The position numbers were made by a program, and so were the translations under genes. A DNA stretch of 16,529 nucleotides from an uncultured Armatimonadota bacterium (GTDB taxonomy: Bacteria > Armatimonadota > UBA5829 > DTJY01), in NCBI GenBank assembly GCA_937875395.1, contig CALNCU010000001.1:1-16529 (forward strand). The letters are read 5' to 3'. The notes beneath the pieces were generated by a model that did not search any database, was not told the origin of the DNA, and worked only from the letters and a program-made list of their open reading frames with translations. Shown one piece after another: positions 6,959-13,244 of the stretch. Numbering within the stretch: the stretch's first letter is position 1; each line of letters begins with the position of its first letter.

Positions 6959-8535
6959 TGGGTATCTACCGCAGAATACCCGCCTATGCGCGAAGGCTCT
7001 CTACAGCAGAAGAGATGAGGAGCTTTGATAGAAGAGCTACCGAAGATTTTGGAATCCCCAGCCTTGATCTTATGGAGAGGGCTGGGAGGCATGTCTTTGA
7101 GACGGTGATGAAGGTGCTCTCCCCGGTGGAGGGGCGCAGGGTGGCGGTAATTGCCGGGAAGGGTAACAACGGCGGCGACGGATTTGTTGCGGCAAGGTAC
7201 CTTCATGAGGCGGGGATAGGCACAACTGTAATCCTCCTTGCCCGCCCAGAATCCGTTATGGGTGACGCCGCCCGCAATCTTGAAAGGCTGTATAACGCCG
7301 GAATCCGCGTAGAAGTGCCCGAATCCGGCGCAGAGATTGCCCGCGAGCTTAAAAATTGCAGCCTGGTGGTAGATGCTATCCTGGGCACGGGGCTCAGGGG
7401 GGATGTGAGCGGGATTGCCGCCGATGCCATACAGGCGATTAACAGTTCCGGGCGGATGGTGGTGGCGGTGGATATTCCTTCCGGGATTGATGCAAACACC
7501 GGAAGGGTGTGGGGGATATGCGTAAACGCCCATTACACAGTCACCTTTGCGCTCCCCAAAATTGGGCTTATTATGTATCCGGGCGCCATGCACACCGGCG
7601 AGATTATAGTGGCGGATATTGGTATTCCGCACCAACTCTATGAAGAAGCAGGGGTGGAACTGGTGGGCGCCGATGCCGCCGGGGCGCTCCTTCCCGCCCG
7701 CCCGCCGGATGCGCATAAAGATACGTTTGGAACAGTGGTTGTTCTGGCCGGCGCCGCCGGGTATACGGGCGCGGCAGCCCTTTCATCCGAGGCTGTGTTA
7801 AGGGCCGGGGCGGGGATCTCTATTCTTGCCACTCCAACAAGCCTTCAACCCGTTATGTCCATAAAACTTACAGAGGTTATTACCCGCGGCCTCCCGGAGA
7901 CGGATACGCAGACAATATCATCTGCGGCGCTTCCCCTGGCGCTGGAACTTTGCAAAAAGGCGTCTGCCGTAGTTCTGGGCTGCGGGCTGGGCACACATGC
8001 AGATACGTGCAGGTTTGTCTCCGGCTTTATGCCATTGGCAGAGGTGCCGGTGGTGCTGGATGCAGACGGCCTGAACTGTATTGCGGGGAACTCTTCCATC
8101 CTTGAGGGCAAGCACTGCAATCTTGTAATTACACCTCATCCGGGCGAAATGGGACGCCTGCTGGGTATAACCGCAAATGACGTGCAATCGGACAGGATTG
8201 CGGCTGCTTTGGAGGCTTCAAAAAGATTTAATTGCGTGACGGTGCTTAAAGGGGCCAGAACGCTTATTGCAGATAACTCCGGCAGGGTGTACGTTAACCC
8301 AACCGGAAACTCCGGCCTTGCCACCGCCGGCACGGGGGATGTCCTTGCCGGAACAATAGGGGGGCTGATCTCCCAGGGTCTCCGCCCTGTTGATGCCGCA
8401 GTCTGCGGAGCCTATGTGCACGGCCTTGCGGGAGATATTGCCGCCGCAAAGATAGGCCCTGTGGGCATGCTTGCGGGCGATGTTTTAAGGTCAATCCCCT
8501 CTGCATTGGCAGAACTCCATGGAACAAGAGGTTAA
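6955..8535 (+). CDS. nnr: Bifunctional NAD(P)H-hydrate epimerase / ADP-dependent NAD(P)H-hydrate dehydratase
   Basis: A 526-residue two-domain repair enzyme. The N-terminal YjeF_N epimerase domain (about 15-230) has GKGNNGGDGFVAARYL (68-83), VVDAILGTGLRG (138-149) and VAVDIPSGIDA (170-180). The C-terminal YjeF_C dehydratase domain (about 240-520) has VITPHPGEMGRLLG (391-404), VLKGARTLI (430-438) and NPTGNSGLATAGTGDVLAG (448-466), the ADP and substrate site. The epimerase interconverts R- and S-NAD(P)HX, and the dehydratase restores NAD(P)H. Both domains look intact. The start is the ATG at 6955 inside the acpS stop, behind AGAGGGG; the ATG at 6958 is equally possible. GC-rich codons and many glycines create long antisense frames that are not genes. 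Confidence 0.97.
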   Translation: MMGIYRRIPAYARRLSTAEEMRSFDRRATEDFGIPSLDLMERAGRHVFETVMKVLSPVEGRRVAVIAGKGNNGGDGFVAARYLHEAGIGTTVILLARPESVMGDAARNLERLYNAGIRVEVPESGAEIARELKNCSLVVDAILGTGLRGDVSGIAADAIQAINSSGRMVVAVDIPSGIDANTGRVWGICVNAHYTVTFALPKIGLIMYPGAMHTGEIIVADIGIPHQLYEEAGVELVGADAAGALLPARPPDAHKDTFGTVVVLAGAAGYTGAAALSSEAVLRAGAGISILATPTSLQPVMSIKLTEVITRGLPETDTQTISSAALPLALELCKKASAVVLGCGLGTHADTCRFVSGFMPLAEVPVVLDADGLNCIAGNSSILEGKHCNLVITPHPGEMGRLLGITANDVQSDRIAAALEASKRFNCVTVLKGARTLIADNSGRVYVNPTGNSGLATAGTGDVLAGTIGGLISQGLRPVDAAVCGAYVHGLAGDIAAAKIGPVGMLAGDVLRSIPSALAELHGTRG

Positions 8536-8590
8536 GAGGGGTATTCTACCCAATCCTCCCACGAAGCTTAATCCCCGGAGAAGTGCCCCT

Positions 8591-8645
8591 ATCCCCCAAT
8601 CTGCAGGCGATGCGGAGTTGCGTATCCGGCATGCGGGATTTATGT
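8591..8645. repeat. Short intergenic repeat, copy A (long form)
   Basis: It begins ATCCCCCAATCTGC and ends GGGATTTATGT (8635-8645). Both ends recur in copy B at 8778-8813. The ATCCC/GGGAT termini can pair. Compared with copy B it carries roughly 19 extra bases (about 8616-8634). Confidence 0.6.
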
Positions 8646-8656
8646 GCTTTGATACT

Positions 8657-8693
8657 TCGGTCGCAGAGCACTTTAGTGCGCCGCTGCCGAAGC
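8657..8693. repeat. Dispersed palindromic element, copy 2
   Basis: The flanks TCGGTCGCAGAG (8657-8668) and CCGCTGCCGAAGC (8681-8693) match copy 1 at 2773-2808. The centre is different: GCAC (8668-8671) pairs with GTGC (8676-8679) around TTTA. CTTCGG (8655-8660) pairs with CCGAAG (8687-8692), giving a longer imperfect outer stem than copy 1. Confidence 0.6.
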
Positions 8694-8777
8694 CAGGGGC
8701 ATCGCCCCCGAGGCATCGCGCAAATCCATGATATTCGCATCCCATCCAGACTTGTCAGCAACAGGTTAATTACCTAT

Positions 8778-8813
8778 ATCCCCCCAATCTGCCGGCGATA
8801 TGGGGATTTATGT
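8778..8813. repeat. Short intergenic repeat, copy B (short form)
   Basis: It starts ATCCCCCCAATCTGC and ends GGGATTTATGT, matching the two ends of copy A. ATCCCC (8778-8783) pairs with GGGGAT (8802-8807). Its last base is the first of the -35 hexamer of the following promoter. Confidence 0.6.
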
Positions 8814-8841
8814 TGAGAGTGGGGCTTAAAGGTGATATAAT
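8813..8841 (+). promoter_or_regulatory. Sigma-70 promoter of the small zinc-ribbon gene
   Basis: TTGAGA (8813-8818), a 17-base spacer and TATAAT (8836-8841), preceded by TGA so that the -10 is extended (TGATATAAT). It lies 38 bases before the ATG at 8880. Five of six -35 bases and all six -10 bases match the consensus. Confidence 0.85.
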
Positions 8842-8879
8842 AAACACACAAATATCACACTTGACCAAGGTTAGACATA

Positions 8880-9089
8880 ATGGGGCGTTCCGAAAAGACA
8901 AAAACAATCCAGGCAAATCGGACGGATGACCAGCCGAATGCAGCCTGGGTGCGCGGCGTGTGCCCGGAGTGCGGAGAGCCGCTTATCTCCAATTGTTACT
9001 ACATAAAAGGCAAGGGCTACCTTATTGTATGGGAATGCTGGGGTTCGCTTAAGGATGAACCTGCATGCACCTATCGCAAAATCCTCTAA
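8880..9089 (+). CDS. Small zinc-ribbon-like protein of unknown function
   Basis: A 69-residue protein with no family I can name. It has a polar N-terminus, then CPECG (Cys28, Cys31), NCYY (Cys39), VWECWG (Cys53) and ACTYRKIL (Cys63). The CPXCG knuckle followed by paired beta-strand sequence (YIKGKGYLIVWEC) suggests a zinc ribbon, with Cys28/Cys31 and probably Cys53/Cys63 as ligands. The second pair is spaced wider than usual, so metal binding is an inference. It is supported as a gene by its own good promoter (8813-8841) and a terminator after the stop (9115-9164), making it a single-gene unit. The ribosome site is weak: AAGG lies 9 bases before the ATG. It could be a nucleic-acid-binding or regulatory protein. 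Confidence 0.75.
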   Translation: MGRSEKTKTIQANRTDDQPNAAWVRGVCPECGEPLISNCYYIKGKGYLIVWECWGSLKDEPACTYRKIL

Positions 9090-9114
9090 AATACGTTATG
9101 CATCTCTAATGCCA

Positions 9115-9164
9115 GGGCGCGGTTGTGGATTAAATAATTTGGTTCCGCGCCCGTTCTTTGTTTA
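9115..9164 (+). terminator. Intrinsic terminator after the zinc-ribbon gene
   Basis: GGGCGCGG (9115-9122) pairs perfectly with CCGCGCCC (9145-9152) around a 22-base loop. The T-rich stretch GTTCTTTGTTTA follows. The tract is interrupted, but the 8-bp GC stem is strong and the position, 25 bases after the stop, is right. Confidence 0.7.
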
Positions 9165-9183
9165 TAATATAATGTATTATTCC

Positions 9184-9216
9184 GAGGTCCAACCGGCGTA
9201 TGCCGGCGGGAACCTC
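9184..9216. repeat. Two-stage hairpin at the 3' end of the TPR gene
   Basis: GAGGT (9184-9188) pairs with ACCTC (9212-9216), and CCGGC (9193-9197) pairs with GCCGG (9202-9206) around GTAT. It sits 8 bases past the end of the minus-strand TPR gene. It has no T-run on either strand, so it may be a processing or stability hairpin or another intergenic repeat. Confidence 0.5.
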
Positions 9217-9223
9217 TTGCATC

Positions 9224-9616
9224 CTACGCAGCTTTCTCTGTATCGGCGCCTCCTGCCTGTAGCTTGAGCACAACATCCAATGCTTTCTTTGCCTTGTCAC
9301 TGCCGGTGTCCAGGTTGAGAGATCTTACATAAGCCTCTCTGGCTTTAGAGATATGTCCGGCTTTCTGATATGCAACTCCCAGGTTATAGTGAACCGCAGC
9401 TGAACCAGGCGCAATGCTGCATGCATTCTCCAAGATATCTATGCTCTCCACGTTTCGTCCGGCCATTGAGTAGGCCATTCCAAGGTACAGGTACAGCTCA
9501 ACATCCTCCGGGTTCTGGTCTAACGCCATCTCCAGCAGAGGTATACTCTGGGATACCGAACCGCTGCGCAGGAGCTGGACGCCACGATTTTTAATCAATG
9601 GATCTTGTCCCTGCAT
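9224..9616 (-). CDS. Tetratricopeptide-repeat protein
   Basis: A 130-residue protein that is almost wholly TPR. Three 34-residue units are visible at about 4-37, 38-71 and 72-105, with the family pattern clearest in DVELYLYLGMAYSMAGRNVE and AAVHYNLGVAYQKAGHISKA. It should form a small helical scaffold for protein contacts; the partner is not evident. There is no signal peptide or membrane segment. The ATG at 9616 is preferred over an in-frame ATG at 9664 because GGGAGG (plus-strand 9626-9631) and AGGAAC lie just before it and the TPR pattern begins right after it. It is divergent from the universal stress protein gene with about 100 bases between, but a functional link is not shown. Confidence 0.88.
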   Translation of the reverse strand: MQGQDPLIKNRGVQLLRSGSVSQSIPLLEMALDQNPEDVELYLYLGMAYSMAGRNVESIDILENACSIAPGSAAVHYNLGVAYQKAGHISKAREAYVRSLNLDTGSDKAKKALDVVLKLQAGGADTEKAA

Positions 9617-9722
9617 GTGTTCCTGCCTCCCTTCGCCGAGTATATGCGTTATATACCCAGGCATGGCAGGTTATTGAACAGGGTAATAATCTGGTATAAG
9701 CAATAATAAGGAGGAACAACGG

Positions 9723-10160
9723 ATGTTTGAAAAAATACTTATGCCATCGGATGGGTCTACGCATGCAATTAAGGCGGCCGGGTATTGTGCAGATGTAGCC
9801 AAAAAATATAATGCGGCGGTTACTCTTCTCTATGTTGTGGAGATTCCCCCCGTGATGGGCATACCCGCTAGCGAGGATATGCAGCATCAGATGCAGACAG
9901 AACTTGCAAGCCGGGGGCGCAGGGCTCTGGATGCAACGCGCAAGGTCTTTTCGCAGAGGGGATTAGGTATAGAGGAGGAGCTTGCGTTTGGTTCTGCCGT
10001 GCCGTATATTCTAAACTATGCGGCACAATGCAAATTTGATCTCATAGTTATAGGCAGCAGGGGGGCGGGGACGGGTGCAATAGAGCAGATACTGATAGGC
10101 AGTGTTGCAGAGGGTATTCTGCACGGTGCGCCGTGCCCCGTGCTTATGATACGCCCGTGA
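9723..10160 (+). CDS. Universal stress protein (UspA family)
   Basis: A 145-residue single Usp domain. MFEKILMPSDGS (1-12) gives the first strand and the adenine-site Asp10. VIGSRG (109-114) and GSVAEGILHGAPCPVLMI (126-143) form the C-terminal nucleotide-binding part. The usual ATP motif is G-X2-G-X9-G-(S/T). Here the gap between Gly114 and Gly126 is 11 residues, two more than usual, which I checked codon by codon; it may still bind ATP with a longer loop. Such proteins are cytoplasmic and respond to stress or growth arrest. AAGGAGG (9709-9715) sits 7 bases before the ATG. TATAAG (9695-9700) with TTGAAC (9674-9679) is a possible but poorly spaced promoter. Confidence 0.93.
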   Translation: MFEKILMPSDGSTHAIKAAGYCADVAKKYNAAVTLLYVVEIPPVMGIPASEDMQHQMQTELASRGRRALDATRKVFSQRGLGIEEELAFGSAVPYILNYAAQCKFDLIVIGSRGAGTGAIEQILIGSVAEGILHGAPCPVLMIRP

Positions 10161-10214
10161 CGGCCCGCCTCCAAAGCAGGGTGGCAGTAATCTCTTCTTC
10201 CCAGCCCTTTAAAT

Positions 10215-10244
10215 TATACAGGAAAGAAGGAGGTTGCCTGTATA
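10215..10244. promoter_or_regulatory. 8-bp inverted repeat upstream of the M55 peptidase gene
   Basis: TATACAGG (10215-10222) and CCTGTATA (10237-10244) are perfect inverse copies around a 14-base loop that contains AAGGAGG. It may be an operator or a leader hairpin exposing a ribosome-site-like loop. No reading frame of note follows that loop. It lies about 70 bases before the next start. Confidence 0.45.
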
Positions 10245-10313
10245 TCTAGAATAAGTAGGTTAGCATGTGGTCAGAAAAGCTGCTTTTAGAAGGGCGTAAG
10301 AGGAGATGTGGAG

Positions 10314-11129
10314 ATGAAGCTGTATGTAATGACGGATTTGGAAGGTGTTGCCGGTGTGCTGGATTCCGAGAACTGGTGCCAGCATTCCTCAAAACACAAA
10401 GACCTTGCTGTAGAGCTTTTAACGCGGGAAGTCAACGCAGCGGTGGATGGCTTTATAGAGGGCGGGGCAACAGAGATTATGATAGTAGATGGGCATGGCT
10501 CCGGAGGCATCAATCCGGCCATTCTAGATCCCAGGGTGCAGTTGATGCGCTGGTATCCCGCAGGGTTGCTTCCTCTTGATTCTTCTTATGATGCAGTTGC
10601 GTGGGTAGGGCAGCACGCCAAGGCCTGCACAAAATACGCCCATCTTGCCCATACCCAGAGCATGTGGACTATAGACTTTTCGGTTAACGGGCTTTCAATA
10701 GGTGAGTTCGGACGGCTTGCCCTCTGCGCGGCAGAACGTGGAGTAAGGTGCATATTTGGTTCCGGCGATGAGGCATTTACCAGGGAGGCTCAGGCGCTTG
10801 TTCCGGGTATAGAGACTGTATGCGTAAAGTGGGGCACCTCGCCGGATACCGGGGAAGAGCTGCCTTTTGCGGAATACAGGCGTTCAAAGGCGCCGGGCAT
10901 TCATCTATCTGTGGTAAAGGCAAGGGAATTGATACGTGAGGGCGCCTGCCGCGCAGTCAAGCGCGCCATGAATGAAGACTTTGGTCTTATTGCTGACCTT
11001 CCCAAGCCACCCTACAGGGTGGATGTTAAATTAAGAGCCGGAGATGATACCCCTGCCCGCACGCTCTATGCAACCCATCCATCAAGCATAGTCGGTGTAC
11101 TCTATACACCGCTTGAGTCTGCCGGGTAG
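10314..11129 (+). CDS. M55 family metallopeptidase (DppA-like D-aminopeptidase)
   Basis: A 271-residue member of peptidase family M55. The metal ligands of Bacillus subtilis DppA have counterparts: Asp8 and Glu10 in MTDLEGVAG, His61 in VDGHGSGG, His101 in VGQHAKA and Glu131 in SIGEFG. The LAHTQS stretch (His113) matches the catalytic-site His region. DppA is a decameric zinc enzyme that removes N-terminal D-amino acids such as D-Ala from short peptides. Here the substrate is not known, and there is no dipeptide transporter alongside. The ATG at 10314 is preferred over a GTG at 10308 because AGGAG (10301-10305) is 8 bases upstream and homologues begin MKxY. It ends 18 bases before a convergent gene, with no terminator between. 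Confidence 0.92.
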   Translation: MKLYVMTDLEGVAGVLDSENWCQHSSKHKDLAVELLTREVNAAVDGFIEGGATEIMIVDGHGSGGINPAILDPRVQLMRWYPAGLLPLDSSYDAVAWVGQHAKACTKYAHLAHTQSMWTIDFSVNGLSIGEFGRLALCAAERGVRCIFGSGDEAFTREAQALVPGIETVCVKWGTSPDTGEELPFAEYRRSKAPGIHLSVVKARELIREGACRAVKRAMNEDFGLIADLPKPPYRVDVKLRAGDDTPARTLYATHPSSIVGVLYTPLESAG

Positions 11130-11147
11130 TGAGAGACGGCGGATAGC

Positions 11148-12269
11148 TTATCTTTCCAGCGCAAAAAAATCCCCGGAGAGCAGCGCTTCCTTGGCTTCCA
11201 TGTAGAAGCGGAACTGATCCCAGGATACATCCGGGGGTACGGTATGGTCTACGGTGGGTATGAATCCGCCCTGTTCTATGAGCGGAATAAACTCTCTAAG
11301 GTGGGCCCGGATTGCGTCCGGGCTCATTGAGAGGATTCGTTTATCCACGCCGCCCCACAGCCTGAGGGACGGCCCAAACTTGCGGCGGAGTTCCTGCGGG
11401 CTTATCCCTGATGCGCGTTCAATAGGCCATATTCCGTCCACCCCGGCATCCATAAGAAGAGAGATAAGCTGTGTAGGGTCGCCATCGCTGTCTACCATAA
11501 CATAGCGCGTGCCGTGGCTCTTTAAGAAGTCTATAAGCCTAGCAAGGTGAGGGAGGATAAATATGCGAAACGTCTCCGGGCTGAGCAGCGGGCCGTTCTT
11601 CATGCTCATATCCTCATTTAGGACGAAGTACTCAACGTTAATCTTCTTAAGCACGGGGCGGCTTGTCTCAATTATAAAATCGGCAAAGAACTCCATCATC
11701 TGGTGCATTAATTCCGGATAATCATACCAGGCGTACGATAGGTTTTCCGTGCCCATAAACTCCCGCGCGCGCCAGTAGAAACCGTTTGCGGCGCAGTTCC
11801 TCCCCAGTACCAGCGGATAATCGCGCTTTAACCACTCCTCTATTTGTGCATCCATATCTGCCGGGTAGCGCTCCGGGATGCCGGAAACAAGGCGGCGTTT
11901 TACATCCGCAAAATCACTGGGAGTCTCTACCGGGAACTTTAGATACTGATCCATGCAGGCGCCGCCTTTAAGCGCCTTGCTTATATACCCCTTGCTGTGC
12001 AGGATGATCTTGTACTCGTCCGTCTCTTCCAGTACCTTGCTTTGGTACTCCGGGATGAATCCGTAGTTTACCGGTATATACTCCCGTCGATCAAGGTTTA
12101 AGGCCGTCTCCCGGGTGAACCAGTCCCAGGTGAAATTGCAGACGGTGTTTGGTGCTTCCTTCCGCCATCTGTCAGCGGTCTGCGGCCATACTCCAAGCTC
12201 ATGATTTGGTCGGCGGTCGCACGGTTGATATTCCATACAGGCAATGAACCGTTCAAGCGGAGTAGACAT
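11148..12269 (-). CDS. Uroporphyrinogen decarboxylase (URO-D) superfamily protein
   Basis: A 373-residue TIM-barrel protein of the URO-D superfamily, outside the true HemE group. It shows VLNEDMSMKNGPLLSPETF (216-234), MVDSDGDPTQLISLLMDAGVDGIWPIE (258-284), LWGGVDKR (304-311) and GGFIPTVDHTVPPDVSW (334-350). These are features of the multi-copy URO-D-like proteins common in Armatimonadota, Planctomycetota and anaerobes. The superfamily also includes corrinoid methyltransferases (MtaA, CmuA), but no corrinoid protein is adjacent, so the reaction is unknown. The HemE N-terminal RQAGR motif is absent. GGAGGG (plus-strand 12276-12281) precedes the ATG, and a TATAAT -10 (plus-strand 12303-12308) has no good -35. 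The divergent AraC-type gene is the likely regulator. Confidence 0.88.
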   Translation of the reverse strand: MSTPLERFIACMEYQPCDRRPNHELGVWPQTADRWRKEAPNTVCNFTWDWFTRETALNLDRREYIPVNYGFIPEYQSKVLEETDEYKIILHSKGYISKALKGGACMDQYLKFPVETPSDFADVKRRLVSGIPERYPADMDAQIEEWLKRDYPLVLGRNCAANGFYWRAREFMGTENLSYAWYDYPELMHQMMEFFADFIIETSRPVLKKINVEYFVLNEDMSMKNGPLLSPETFRIFILPHLARLIDFLKSHGTRYVMVDSDGDPTQLISLLMDAGVDGIWPIERASGISPQELRRKFGPSLRLWGGVDKRILSMSPDAIRAHLREFIPLIEQGGFIPTVDHTVPPDVSWDQFRFYMEAKEALLSGDFFALER

Positions 12270-12302
12270 TACTGCCCTCCCTATGTAAAAATTGAATCTG
12301 CT

Positions 12303-12308
12303 ATTATA
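12303..12308 (-). promoter_or_regulatory. Possible -10 box of the URO-D gene
   Basis: A perfect TATAAT on the minus strand, 33 bases before the URO-D start codon. No convincing -35 is seen at 16-18 bases, which would fit a promoter that needs an activator such as the divergent AraC-type protein. Confidence 0.4.
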
Positions 12309-12333
12309 TTAATGCGTCCTTTGCAATATGCCC

Positions 12334-12362
12334 TTGACAATTTAATCAAATAGTAGCATTAT
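12334..12362 (+). promoter_or_regulatory. Promoter of the AraC-type gene, probably giving leaderless mRNA
   Basis: TTGACA (12334-12339), a 17-base spacer and CATTAT (12357-12362, four of six -10 bases). The expected transcription start, about 7 bases on, falls at or next to the ATG at 12369. No Shine-Dalgarno sequence precedes that ATG. Confidence 0.6.
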
Positions 12363-12368
12363 TTTATC

Positions 12369-13244
12369 ATGATTGAGCAATTACATGGTTGGAAGTATTT
12401 TTCACAAACAGGAATACCGCTCTCTGTTTTCCGCACGCAGGTAGGCAGCCGGATAGCAATGCATACCCATGATTTTAGCGAACTGGCGGTTGTGCTTGAC
12501 GGGCACGGCTGGCATGTAACCACGGACAGCAAGTACCGTATTGCAGCCGGCGATGTCTTTGTGGTGCAAAACAACGCCGCGCATGCGTATGAGGGCTGCG
12601 AGCAGATAGACCTTTACAATGTGCTCTTTGATACATCTAAGTTGAACCTCCCCGCAAGCGATTTATACCAGCTACCCGCTTATCATGCGCTCTTTTCACT
12701 GGAGCCGGGCATACGGAACACCGCTCGCAGCTCCCATCACTTCCTTACGCTATCCAGGCATGACCTGGCCGAGATAAGCAGTATTTTAGGGAGAGCTGCG
12801 GATGAACTTTTGCGGCGGCAGCCCGGATACCAGGGGATGGCCGTCAGCCTGTTTGTTCAAGCGGCTGTCTCTCTATCCAGGTGTTATGCCTGTATGGAGG
12901 GCCGGGAATCCGGGCGTTTGATAAGGCTGGGGAGGGTAATAAGCTATATTGAGCAGAATATATTGGATGACCTGACGTTGGGACAGATGGCCGGGGTTGC
13001 CGGAGTATCTGCCAGCACCCTGAACCGTTCGTTTAATGATGCGCTTGGCATGCCGCCTATGGAGTATGTAATAGAACAGCGCTTCAAAAGGGCGATTGTT
13101 CTGCTTAAAGATACGGATGCTACTATTACCCAGGTTGCCTGCCAGTCCGGTTTTGCGGATAGCAACTTCTTTGCGCGGCAGTTCCGCAGGCGGTTTGGAT
13201 GCTCTCCCCGCGAATTTAGAGCAGGCCGTTACCCTCTCAGGTGA
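12369..13244 (+). CDS. AraC-family transcriptional regulator with N-terminal cupin
   Basis: A 291-residue regulator. Residues about 28-75 form a cupin sensor (MHTHDFSELAVVLDG with His32 and His34, then AAGDVFVVQNNAAHAY). The C-terminal 95 residues carry two helix-turn-helix units: LTLGQMAGVAGVSASTLNRSF (202-222) and ATITQVACQSGFADSNFFAR (251-270), followed by FRRRFGCSPREFR. This is the RhaR/RhaS-like layout of sugar-responsive activators. The ligand is unknown. It is divergent from the URO-D gene over 99 bases and probably controls it. The ATG at 12369 has no ribosome site and sits about where transcription should begin. Its last 16 bases overlap the end of proA on the other strand. Confidence 0.94.
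   Translation: MIEQLHGWKYFSQTGIPLSVFRTQVGSRIAMHTHDFSELAVVLDGHGWHVTTDSKYRIAAGDVFVVQNNAAHAYEGCEQIDLYNVLFDTSKLNLPASDLYQLPAYHALFSLEPGIRNTARSSHHFLTLSRHDLAEISSILGRAADELLRRQPGYQGMAVSLFVQAAVSLSRCYACMEGRESGRLIRLGRVISYIEQNILDDLTLGQMAGVAGVSASTLNRSFNDALGMPPMEYVIEQRFKRAIVLLKDTDATITQVACQSGFADSNFFARQFRRRFGCSPREFRAGRYPLR

Larger units (their letters stand above)
8536..8879. other. 344-base intergenic region rich in short palindromes
   Basis: No convincing gene is present. It holds a small hairpin GGGTA-TTC-TACCC (8539-8551), repeat copies at 8591-8645 and 8778-8813, the second copy of the dispersed palindrome (8657-8693), a GGGGC-ATC-GCCCC hairpin (8697-8709), an 8-base inverted pair GGCGATGC/GCATCGCC (8606-8613 and 8700-8707), and the promoter of the next gene. 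CGAAGCTTAA (8562-8571) also recurs at 2803-2812. None of the hairpins is followed by a T-run, so no terminator for nnr is evident. Confidence 0.7.

Noticed and set aside
6907..7716. Long open frame (269 codons) antisense to nnr
   Set aside because: It lies wholly opposite the well-supported epimerase domain, has low-complexity basic and proline-rich content and no ribosome site. It is a by-product of GC-rich codons.
8519..8731. Open frame of about 70 codons through the repeat-rich gap
   Set aside because: It starts inside nnr, runs through two palindromic repeats, has no ribosome site and no recognisable protein pattern.
8591..8813. CRISPR array
   Set aside because: Only two unequal copies without regular spacing, and no cas genes; palindromic intergenic repeats explain it better.
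9617..9664. Longer start for the TPR protein
   Set aside because: The ATG at 9616 has a much better ribosome site, and the extra 16 residues add nothing to the TPR pattern.
10265..10579. Plus-strand frame beginning before the M55 peptidase gene
   Set aside because: It overlaps the peptidase gene in another frame, lacks a ribosome site and is rich in Arg and Cys in a shadow-like way.
11148..12269. Call as HemE
   Set aside because: The HemE N-terminal RQAGR motif is absent and no heme genes are nearby, so only the superfamily is supported.
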